Below, one piece after another: positions 1 through 5,062 of a stretch of 5,062 nucleotides of DNA. The position numbers and the translations under genes were made by a program. The notes beneath the pieces are model-generated. The model saw only the letters and a list, made by a program, of their open reading frames with translations, ran no database searches and was not told where the DNA came from. Within the stretch, counting starts at the first letter, position 1. Each line of letters starts with the position of its first letter. The stretch is from CAYMEV01 sp964431655 [NCBI: uncultured bacterium] (GTDB lineage: Bacteria > CAYMEV01), in contig CAYSKJ010000200.1 of the NCBI GenBank assembly GCA_964431655.1, forward strand, positions 1-5,062, read 5' to 3'.

Positions 1-568
1 TGACCTTAAGTTCAACACACTTAAAATCGCTGAATACATCAAGGGCAGAAGCTATACCCTGCGATGAACCGGAAAGGACAAACTGGGAAGGGCTGTTGAT
101 ATTGGCTATATCGCATGGGTTTCCCGCATCTTCCAGCCTTTTTTCAATTATATCCAGCTCAGCTCCTATCACGGCAAGCATCTTCCCCATTCCGAGGGGG
201 ACAGCCTCCTGCATGAATTTACCCCTTTTATGAACCAGTTCCAGTGCATTTTCTATTTTAATCGCACCGCCTGCGCACAGGGCGCTGAACTCCCCTAAAC
301 TGTGCCCTGCGGCGCAGGAAGGCTTGCAACCGAAGATACGGAAGGACAGAATGCTTGCCAGCAAAATAGCCGGCTGAGCAAACTCAGTCTTCGTGAGCTC
401 CTCCAGGGGACCTTCAAACATGAGGTATTTCATATCCTCTTTGATTATATCTGATGCTATGTTAAACAGATGCTCAAATTCAGGGTGCTCCTCAAATATT
501 CTCTTCCCCATCCCAACGTACTGGGATGCCTGTCCCGGGAATAAAAAAGCCGTATTTTCAAGCTTCAT
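1..568 (-). CDS. fabD: Malonyl-CoA:ACP transacylase FabD (5' part, truncated by window edge)
   Basis: The enzyme moves the malonyl group from malonyl-CoA to acyl carrier protein, supplying the extender unit for type II fatty-acid synthesis in the cytoplasm. Reading leftwards from the ATG at 568 gives 189 residues beginning MKLENTAFLFPGQASQYVGM. The family hallmarks are present: the FPGQ motif near residues 10-13, a QPA motif at 65-67, the catalytic nucleophile Ser90 in GHSLGE (88-93), the malonyl-carboxylate-binding Arg115 in HKRGKFMQ, and the NINSPSQFVLSG strand around 157-167. Full-length FabD is about 310 residues, so roughly the last 120, including the catalytic His, lie beyond base 1. 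The start is supported by an AGGAG Shine-Dalgarno at 576-580, 7 nt upstream. It is divergent from the TPR gene, so it is likely the first gene of its transcript, with its promoter in 569-781. Identification is very secure. Confidence 0.96.
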   Translation of the reverse strand, partial: MKLENTAFLFPGQASQYVGMGKRIFEEHPEFEHLFNIASDIIKEDMKYLMFEGPLEELTKTEFAQPAILLASILSFRIFGCKPSCAAGHSLGEFSALCAGGAIKIENALELVHKRGKFMQEAVPLGMGKMLAVIGAELDIIEKRLEDAGNPCDIANINSPSQFVLSGSSQGIASALDVFSDFKCVELKV

Positions 569-575
569 TTTTACT

Positions 576-580
576 CTCCT
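576..580 (-). promoter_or_regulatory. Ribosome binding site of fabD
   Basis: AGGAG on the minus strand, 7 nt before the ATG at 566-568. It fixes the fabD start, which also agrees with where the family N-terminus begins. Confidence 0.8.
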
Positions 581-613
581 GATATTAAAATTCCTGTAAT
601 ACTTATTTCAAAG

Positions 614-628
614 TTGATAAATTATCAA
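614..628. promoter_or_regulatory. Perfect 15-bp palindrome, candidate operator in front of fabD
   Basis: TTGATAAATTATCAA is a perfect inverted repeat with 7-bp arms around one central A. It lies 46 bp upstream of the fabD ATG. Seen on the minus strand it begins with TTGATA, which could double as a -35 hexamer, although no good -10 stands 16-18 bp downstream (TAAGTA at 600-605 is poor). It resembles the FabT operator type (TTTGA...TCAAA) of Firmicutes fatty-acid genes only in its TTGAT/ATCAA arms; the spacing differs. Binding by a transcription factor is an inference. Confidence 0.45.
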
Positions 629-637
629 GAAAAATTA

Positions 638-705
638 TTTTTCCCGGTTATATGGATTTTATTAGCCCTGGAAAAAATATAATTATAACCCTTAGCCGGG
701 AAAAA
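638..705. repeat. Three-copy intergenic motif (two direct, one inverted)
   Basis: TTAGCCCTGGAAAAA at 662-676 and TTAGCCGGGAAAAA at 692-705 are near-identical direct copies 30 bp apart. TTTTTCCCGGTTA at 638-650 is a third copy on the other strand (TAACCGGGAAAAA). The outer pair forms a perfect 10-bp inverted repeat (638-647 against 696-705). The set surrounds the divergent -10 boxes at 678-687, the position expected of an operator controlling both fabD and the TPR gene. Alternatively the outer pair could fold as a long-range stem. No known regulator is recognised. Confidence 0.4.
678..687. promoter_or_regulatory. Overlapping divergent -10 boxes (TATAATTATA)
   Basis: TATAATTATA is a self-complementary decamer giving a perfect TATAAT on the plus strand (678-683) and another on the minus strand (682-687). 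The minus-strand box would start the fabD transcript near 675 with a leader of roughly 105 nt; the plus-strand box would start the TPR transcript near 690. Neither has a convincing -35 at 16-18 bp (the best minus-strand match is TTG-containing but only 15 bp away). Because AT-rich DNA yields such hexamers by chance, this is a plausible but unproven promoter pair. Confidence 0.35.
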
Positions 706-728
706 CAAAATTTCCTTGATTTTAATAA

Positions 729-757
729 TTTTCATGTTAGCAATATTAAGTTAATAT
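729..757 (+). promoter_or_regulatory. Alternative weak promoter for the TPR gene
   Basis: TTTTCA (729-734), a 17-bp spacer, then TAATAT (752-757); each hexamer matches the sigma-70-type consensus at four of six positions. Transcription would start near 764, leaving a very short leader containing the ribosome binding site. It competes with the -10 box at 678-683 as the promoter for this gene. Confidence 0.22.
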
Positions 758-767
758 AAGTAAATAT

Positions 768-774
768 AAGGAGG
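768..774 (+). promoter_or_regulatory. Strong ribosome binding site of the TPR gene
   Basis: AAGGAGG lies 7 nt before the ATG at 782. A second in-frame ATG at 788 would be 13 nt away, so the first ATG is preferred. Confidence 0.85.
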
Positions 775-781
775 AAGTATA

Positions 782-1918
782 ATGCTTATGTGGAACAGAA
801 GGATTTTCGCATTCATAGCCATCTTTGCAGCCCTTTTTATAATCGTATTGAGCAGTTATTCAGAAACTGCCGGAAATATTCCTGAAAAAGCTGCAGATTA
901 TTATGAAAAGGCACTGAAAAGCCTGACCAAAAAGGATTTTAAGTCAGCTGAAAAAAACCTTTTAAAAAGCCTTGAGGAATACCCCGACTATGCTGAGGCA
1001 CTAAAGGAAATGGGCAAACTAAAGGCAATGATTTTTCTGGGAAGTGTCCAGAAAAACCCTGAATATTCAGGACAGGAGGGGAATGAAGCTCTGGAGTACC
1101 TTCAGAAGGCTAGCAGACTAAATGACCAGGACTTCGAGATATATATGTTTTTATCCCAGCTTTATACCATAGGCTATCTTGAAAATATCGGCCTTGCAAA
1201 GGAAAATATAATGAAAGCCCTGGCCATTGAAAAGTCTGATCTCATGATGTATGATTTTGCTCTTAGCCTCATGGACCCAAAAGTAGATATGGGATACCTT
1301 AAGAGTCTATACAAGGACCTGGTAAATATTGAACCCAAAAACATAGAACATCTCGTCCAGTATTTCAATATATGCCATTCTCTCAATGAAACTGATGAAA
1401 TGATCTGGGCCCTTGAAAAGATCGTCGAAATAAACAGCGACAGCCTGCAGGATATCAGAAACCTGGCAGTTCTTTACATACAGACAAATCAGAAAGATAA
1501 GGCAATAAACACCATTGGCGATCTCCTTAAGCTTGGAAAAGATGATAGGGATATTCTCAATGTAGCTGCCAAGGGTTACCTGCAGTTCGAGGAATATGAA
1601 AAAGCCCTTTCTATTGTCGAAAAGCTGAAAAATCTTGATGAAAAAGACCTGTCTGTTATCTATGACTATGCTTTCATCCAGGAAAAAACGGGTAATTCTG
1701 ACAAGGCTATTGAAAATTACCTTCTTGTAGCAAATTCTGATGAAAAAATCCCTAACAAGGACAAGGCAATCAGCGCTCTCATAAACCTTTACCTTGACAG
1801 GGGCGAGCTGAAGGAAGCAAAAAGCTACTGTGAAAAATACCTTGAGGAATTCCCAAAAAGCAGCCTTGCTGATGAAGTCCTTGGAATAAAAGAAGATATA
1901 AACGAAAAAATGAAATAA
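782..1918 (+). CDS. Exported or membrane-anchored TPR-repeat protein
   Basis: A 378-residue protein of unknown specific function. The N-terminus has basic residues (NRR, 5-7) followed by a hydrophobic stretch at about 8-24 (IFAFIAIFAALFIIVLS), which is either an uncleaved membrane anchor or a Sec signal peptide. There is no lipobox cysteine, so it is not a lipoprotein. The rest is helical and fits a TPR solenoid: units are recognisable at about 36-69 (AADYYEKAL...YPDY), 101-150, 187-219, 223-256, 257-288, 291-320 and 327-361, with the usual Ala/Gly/Tyr pattern and pairs such as YEKAL and DKAIENYLL. The C-terminus is Lys/Glu-rich. Such proteins usually act as scaffolds outside the cytoplasmic membrane. 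The gene stands alone, divergent from fabD and convergent with rsgA, and ends at a hairpin terminator, so it is probably monocistronic. The TPR fold and export signal are confident; the role is not. Confidence 0.85.
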   Translation: MLMWNRRIFAFIAIFAALFIIVLSSYSETAGNIPEKAADYYEKALKSLTKKDFKSAEKNLLKSLEEYPDYAEALKEMGKLKAMIFLGSVQKNPEYSGQEGNEALEYLQKASRLNDQDFEIYMFLSQLYTIGYLENIGLAKENIMKALAIEKSDLMMYDFALSLMDPKVDMGYLKSLYKDLVNIEPKNIEHLVQYFNICHSLNETDEMIWALEKIVEINSDSLQDIRNLAVLYIQTNQKDKAINTIGDLLKLGKDDRDILNVAAKGYLQFEEYEKALSIVEKLKNLDEKDLSVIYDYAFIQEKTGNSDKAIENYLLVANSDEKIPNKDKAISALINLYLDRGELKEAKSYCEKYLEEFPKSSLADEVLGIKEDINEKMK

Positions 1919-1922
1919 TATG

Positions 1923-1955
1923 ACGGGCTGCAGGTATTTTTTACCTGCAGCCCGT
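1923..1955. terminator. Shared bidirectional hairpin terminator
   Basis: ACGGGCTGCAGGTA (1923-1936) pairs perfectly with TACCTGCAGCCCGT (1942-1955), a 14-bp GC-rich stem with a 5-T loop. It begins 4 nt after the TPR stop and 5 nt after the stop of rsgA on the other strand, filling the 42-bp gap between the convergent genes. The plus-strand tail (TTACTTTACC) and the minus-strand tail (CATATTATTTCATTTTTTC) are only moderately U-rich, so the stem strength must do most of the work. Position and symmetry suggest it serves both transcripts. Confidence 0.85.
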
Positions 1956-1960
1956 TTACT

Positions 1961-3829
1961 TTACCTCAGCCTTCCTCTGTACACCTTGGGAAATTCAATG
2001 GGATTGAATTTCCTTTTTGACTGTTTGAGCCCTGGAAACCCGAAATCAATACCATCGTTAACACATTCGGCTTTACAGGATTCTATGAACCTGTACTTGA
2101 GATAATAGGACAGCCCTTGTATCCTGTTGTCTGTCTTCATAATGAAGGCGCAGGCACAGGTAGTGTTAATCCTTCCCCCCATTATAAAACCCGCAATCCC
2201 TGATTCATGTTCTGCGATCATTATATCCACATCCAGCCGGGACAGGTCATCTATCCTGTTTAATGCATTTTCGGTATAATAGCTGTCATAAAGGTTCGGG
2301 TACTTTATACTCTGGTCAGAAAGCCACCTCTGGTATAAATCCTTTAAAAGAGTTGAATCGCCTGTCTTATATCCCCGAAGAACGATTCCAGGATAATTTT
2401 TGAGGAAACTGCTGATTTTTTTTCTCAGGTCCTTGAAACACCTGCCTTTCATGTCGATGACATCCTGTCTTCTGAATATGTACTCACGGCCAGCAGATTC
2501 TATCTCAATGCATTCATATTCTGAAAGCTTCGAAAGGTCTGATTCGGAGAGAAAAAGAATGCTGGCCTTTTCCCCTGTATTTATATCTTTAAGCAGATCC
2601 AGCAGAAAAGTCAAATCCGTTCTGGTGGTAAATGGATTCAAAAAAAGCAGGCTGATTTCCTCTGAATTGTTTTTCATTTTCCATAAAAAGACCTGCTTTT
2701 GTCCGTTTATCTCCTTTATCAGAACCTTTCTATGCCTTCCCTGCCCCATAAAATAGATAAAGGGCCCGTAATGAAACCAGCCGGTCTCGGGAAAGTTTTC
2801 AGCAAGATCCCTGAACCTTAAGGCCTGCTGTATATCAAATATCCTGAAAACAGTCTTCTTTGCTATGAAAAGTCCCGTATCTGCAGGCATAGTCTCCCTG
2901 GTTTCACAGCTTACAGGGTCCAGGTTTTTCGCCAGGAGATAATATCTCCTGTAGCGGTCGGGAGAAAGTTTGCCTTCAACCAGCTCTGATTTTATATGGC
3001 AGTTTTGTTCCTCAATGTGCCTGCAGTCACCGTATTCACAATATACTTCGTTATCATGAAATTCAGGATACCCTGATTTTATTATCTCATAATCTATATT
3101 GCTGTGGGACATTTTTCCGAAGCCCGGAGTGTCATATATGAATGTATCTTCAAAAAGCCTGTACATAACTGCGGTGCTGGTGGTATGGGACCCCTTCCTG
3201 TATTTTGTAAGACTGCCTATCCTAAGGTCAATGGCGGGGTTTACAGCCTTAAGAAGAGAGGATTTCCCGCTTCCTGAGGGACCTGCAAGTACGCTTTTTC
3301 TGCCCCTCAGCAGGTTCTTTACCTTCTCAATATTGATGCCTGATGATGCAGATGTCAGGATAATGTCAAAGCCAGCACTATGGTAGGATTCCGTAATATC
3401 CCTGAAATTTGCCTGGTCAGCTATATCGATCTTGTTGAAAACGATTACAGGAAAAATCCCGGAATAATTCGCATGGCATAAAACAAGGTCAAGGTACAGG
3501 GGGTTTATATTAGGCTCTGTAAAGCTGAACACAGCAATCAGCTGATCGCAGTTTGCGGCGATTACCTGGTTTTTAACCCTTCTGTCCCTTTTTTCCAGAA
3601 ACCTGATTAATTCAGATTTCCTGTCCTTTATGCCGGTTACCATGAACCGGTTTTTGCATACCTCAAGTATACATATATCGCCTGAGACAATATTATGCCT
3701 GGAATTTTCCTCCAGCAGTCTGCCTTTGACAGTGGCTTTGACAAGCCTGTCCCCGTAAAATACGCTCAGTTCCCTGCCATAACAGGCAGAGACCAGGCCT
3801 TCCTTTATTTTATCTTTATCAGGAGGCAC
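1961..3829 (-). CDS. rsgA: Fusion protein: RsgA ribosome-assembly GTPase + DUF2156 (GNAT-fold, LPG-synthase C-terminal-like) domain
   Basis: A 622-residue protein in two parts. Residues 1-305 are a complete RsgA/YjeQ, the circularly permuted GTPase that checks late 30S subunit maturation: an OB-fold at about 8-68, G4 FNKID (131-135), G5 SAS (160-162), the P-loop GPSGSGKSS (183-191), switch I HTTST (215-219), G3 DTPGF (233-237), and the zinc knuckle Cys264-x4-Cys269-x-His271-x5-Cys277. RsgA normally ends near 300-350 residues. Here the chain continues to give a DUF2156-type domain, with an N-lobe at about 320-440 and a C-lobe at 445-622. The C-lobe shows the family signatures EYIFRRQDVIDMKGR..KDLRKKISSFLKNYP (449-480) and ND...GFPGLKQSKRKFNP (591-610). 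In MprF this fold transfers aminoacyl groups to lipid; the substrate here is unknown. The start is GTG at 3827-3829, sharing its G with the bpsA TAG stop; AGGA (3837-3840) sits 7 nt upstream. The fused frame is open throughout, with no sign of frameshift. RsgA is certain; DUF2156 is strongly indicated by pattern. Confidence 0.93.
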   Translation of the reverse strand: MPPDKDKIKEGLVSACYGRELSVFYGDRLVKATVKGRLLEENSRHNIVSGDICILEVCKNRFMVTGIKDRKSELIRFLEKRDRRVKNQVIAANCDQLIAVFSFTEPNINPLYLDLVLCHANYSGIFPVIVFNKIDIADQANFRDITESYHSAGFDIILTSASSGINIEKVKNLLRGRKSVLAGPSGSGKSSLLKAVNPAIDLRIGSLTKYRKGSHTTSTAVMYRLFEDTFIYDTPGFGKMSHSNIDYEIIKSGYPEFHDNEVYCEYGDCRHIEEQNCHIKSELVEGKLSPDRYRRYYLLAKNLDPVSCETRETMPADTGLFIAKKTVFRIFDIQQALRFRDLAENFPETGWFHYGPFIYFMGQGRHRKVLIKEINGQKQVFLWKMKNNSEEISLLFLNPFTTRTDLTFLLDLLKDINTGEKASILFLSESDLSKLSEYECIEIESAGREYIFRRQDVIDMKGRCFKDLRKKISSFLKNYPGIVLRGYKTGDSTLLKDLYQRWLSDQSIKYPNLYDSYYTENALNRIDDLSRLDVDIMIAEHESGIAGFIMGGRINTTCACAFIMKTDNRIQGLSYYLKYRFIESCKAECVNDGIDFGFPGLKQSKRKFNPIEFPKVYRGRLR

Positions 3830-4974
3830 TAAGGATTCCTGGCATCGATTCTGTCAAACTGCTTTGAACCGCAATTATCACAGCCCCGTGATATCAGCAG
3901 GTCAATGCTTTCACCCCCGGTGCCTGTTTTAAATATTCTTTGGCATTTTTTGCACTGGTATGCCCGGACCTTGGGATTGGCGTCAAAGGTATATATATTG
4001 CCTTCTGAATCCTCTTTATATTTGGAGCGGGTGGTCTGGCATGTGGAAAGACAATAAAGATCACTGTGATTTCCATAAATTGAATTTCCCTGATATTTGT
4101 TAAAATCCCGTAAGATGCATTCCGTAAGCAGGTCCATTCCTGCAATATCCTTCTGTATTTTTAACAGGTCACCCCTCCTTATCCTGGGCAGGCTGAGGTA
4201 AATCTTCCTGCCCGAGCCCCATTTTAGCATTTCCACTGCCCTGGAGAGAAACAGCTCTACCCCCTTAACCGTATATGGAGGGTCAGTAAATACCGTATCG
4301 CTTATATCAAGGTATGAGGGTTTTAGCCTGGAAATCAGGTCTGCATGGTTAACCTTCACCGGATATTTTCTTTTTTTTGCCCTGCTGGCTATATACTGTA
4401 TCAGCCTGTCATCACATTCATAGACCCTTATCCTGCAGGGTATGGTATTATCAGGAAGAATGCATTCCAGGTAAATGCACAGGGAAAGGGATGTCATGTC
4501 GTCATCCCCCAGGATGGATATATCCCTTCCTAAAACTGCATCATCCAGGAGCATATGACTGACTCTCCTGACCTGGGTTTCAATGGTGGAGTAGGTCTGG
4601 TCAAGGGTCCTGTCAGCCTGCGGCCTTTCGGCAAGAGCTTCGGAAATCTCCTTTTTGATATCCTCAATTTTCTTCCGGTCCGGTATTAATTCCGCCCGGC
4701 CTGTCGAAAAAAGGGCATTTGCAATCTCAATGCCCTTCCCTGTTAATTCCAAGCCTGTAGCTCTCTGCAGTACGCCTGAGTTTTCGAACTCTTTTCTGAC
4801 TGCTGCGGTAATGGGAACGGGAAGTCTGGCAAACCGCGATATTTCCTTTGTTGAAGCAGGATTCAGGTAGCAGAGAGAAAAGACAACCCTTCTTATTCCC
4901 TCTTCCTTCTCCTCCAGGCCGGTCTTTTCTGCAATATCCCTCAGAAAATACAGGGGGTCTTTTAGATAGGACAT
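3829..4974 (-). CDS. bpsA: Branched-chain polyamine synthase BpsA (DUF43) with C-terminal zinc ribbon
   Basis: A 381-residue protein of the DUF43/BpsA family. The characterised member (Thermococcus kodakarensis) uses decarboxylated S-adenosylmethionine to add aminopropyl groups to the inner nitrogen of spermidine, giving N4-bis(aminopropyl)spermidine. Residues 25-85 look like a winged helix (STKEISRFARLPVPITAAVRKEFENSGVL). The DQ...ET..RR segment (125-137) precedes the Rossmann-like catalytic core, which has the family's acidic GDDD motif (156-159), a strand ending in YECDD (185-189), and DPPYT (231-235). An unusual addition is a four-cysteine zinc ribbon, Cys341-x2-Cys344 and Cys365-x2-Cys368, near the C-terminus; the archaeal enzyme is about 350 residues, so this tail accounts for the extra length. 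The ATG at 4974 lies 9 nt after the previous gene's stop, with a weak AGGG at 4982-4985. The stop overlaps the rsgA start by one base. The family assignment is strong; the exact polyamine product in this organism is inferred. Confidence 0.9.
   Translation of the reverse strand: MSYLKDPLYFLRDIAEKTGLEEKEEGIRRVVFSLCYLNPASTKEISRFARLPVPITAAVRKEFENSGVLQRATGLELTGKGIEIANALFSTGRAELIPDRKKIEDIKKEISEALAERPQADRTLDQTYSTIETQVRRVSHMLLDDAVLGRDISILGDDDMTSLSLCIYLECILPDNTIPCRIRVYECDDRLIQYIASRAKKRKYPVKVNHADLISRLKPSYLDISDTVFTDPPYTVKGVELFLSRAVEMLKWGSGRKIYLSLPRIRRGDLLKIQKDIAGMDLLTECILRDFNKYQGNSIYGNHSDLYCLSTCQTTRSKYKEDSEGNIYTFDANPKVRAYQCKKCQRIFKTGTGGESIDLLISRGCDNCGSKQFDRIDARNP
3837..3840 (-). promoter_or_regulatory. 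Ribosome binding site of rsgA, inside the end of bpsA
   Basis: AGGA on the minus strand, 7 nt before the GTG start. It supports GTG at 3829 as the start, and together with the one-base stop/start overlap (TAGTG) indicates translational coupling to bpsA. Confidence 0.6.
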
Positions 4975-4983
4975 AAAAAGACC

Positions 4984-5062
4984 CTAGAGCAGGATTTCAA
5001 TCTTATACTTTTCCTTAAGTTCTGTAAAAAATTCATTTGTATACTTCGATGTCCTGCTTCTT
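4984..5062 (-). CDS. C-terminal end of an unidentified upstream gene
   Basis: On the minus strand a frame enters from the right edge and ends at TAG (4984-4986), giving the last 25 residues RSRTSKYTNEFFTELKEKYK followed by IEILL. The composition is a normal charged helix plus a short strand. The stop lies 9 nt before the bpsA ATG, which is typical operon spacing, and the bpsA ribosome-binding AGGG overlaps this stop codon. The fragment is too short for me to recognise a family. Of the other two frames, one stops at once and the other runs out of frame into bpsA, so this is the best reading. Its function may bear on the operon (for example another polyamine gene), but nothing visible shows that. 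Confidence 0.55.
   Translation of the reverse strand, partial: RSRTSKYTNEFFTELKEKYKIEILL

Noticed and set aside
393-599. Plus-strand frame of 68 codons opposite fabD
   Set aside because: It lies antisense to the securely identified fabD, lacks a Shine-Dalgarno, and its translation shows no domain pattern.
614-628. Assignment of the palindrome as a FabT or FapR operator
   Set aside because: The TTGAT/ATCAA arms resemble FabT sites but the central spacing is different, and the FapR consensus (TTAGTACC-type) is absent, so naming a regulator would be unsupported.
1174-1386. Minus-strand frame of 70 codons inside the TPR gene
   Set aside because: Antisense shadow of a well-supported coding frame with a strong ribosome binding site; no independent start signal.
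1920-2105. Plus-strand frame of 61 codons starting right after the TPR stop
   Set aside because: It would run through the 14-bp terminator hairpin and then antisense to the conserved C-terminal motif of the DUF2156 domain.
2400-3386. Plus-strand frames (2400-2756 and 3099-3386) opposite rsgA
   Set aside because: Both are antisense to conserved rsgA/DUF2156 sequence; their length reflects codon bias of the real gene.
1961-3829. Possibility that the long rsgA frame is two genes merged by sequencing error or that the second half is out-of-frame read-through
   Set aside because: Both halves show conserved motifs in the same frame with no internal stop, and there is no clear Shine-Dalgarno plus start near the junction (about residues 305-320).
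3894-4870. Small frames overlapping bpsA (3894-4145 minus; 4345-4533, 4377-4562 and 4655-4870 plus)
   Set aside because: All are overlapped by the recognised BpsA frame, which contains the GDDD, DPPYT and zinc-ribbon motifs; none has its own ribosome binding site or family signature.
1-5062. tRNA, CRISPR, insertion-sequence or prophage features
   Set aside because: I saw no cloverleaf-like tRNA ends, no regularly spaced repeats, no transposase motifs and no terminal inverted repeats flanking a gene.

Overview
The window comes from a bacterium: it carries the type II fatty-acid synthase enzyme FabD and the bacterial ribosome-assembly GTPase RsgA, has Shine-Dalgarno sites, and uses ATG/GTG starts. 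Base composition looks AT-leaning, with many AGG and ATA codons. A branched-polyamine synthase (BpsA/DUF43), an enzyme best known from thermophilic archaea and bacteria, hints at a thermophile or a relative of one. I cannot name the lineage from the sequence.

Layout, left to right. (1) 1-568, minus strand: the 5' part of fabD (malonyl-CoA:ACP transacylase), cut by the window edge. (2) 569-781: an AT-rich divergent intergenic region with overlapping perfect -10 boxes on both strands, three copies of a TTAGCC(c/t)GGGAAAAA-like motif (two direct, one inverted), and a separate 15-bp palindrome next to fabD. (3) 782-1918, plus strand: an exported or membrane-anchored TPR-repeat protein. (4) 1919-1960: a strong 14-bp hairpin shared as a terminator by two convergent transcription units. 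(5) 1961-4974, minus strand: two tightly coupled genes, bpsA followed by a long rsgA, preceded 9 nt upstream by the last 25 codons of another gene that runs off the right edge.

The most notable content is the minus-strand operon. The RsgA protein has every expected GTPase and zinc motif but is about twice the normal length: its second half is a complete DUF2156 (phosphatidylglycerol lysyltransferase C-terminal / GNAT-fold) acyltransferase-like domain. BpsA carries an extra C-terminal four-cysteine zinc ribbon. The bpsA stop and rsgA start share one base (TAGTG), so the two are probably translationally coupled. Together this physically links branched-polyamine synthesis, 30S ribosome maturation and an acyl/aminoacyl-transferase-like domain. 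Any functional link between them (for example polyamine-dependent or acylation-dependent ribosome maturation) is my inference, not something the sequence proves.

I saw no tRNA, rRNA, CRISPR array, insertion sequence or phage gene.
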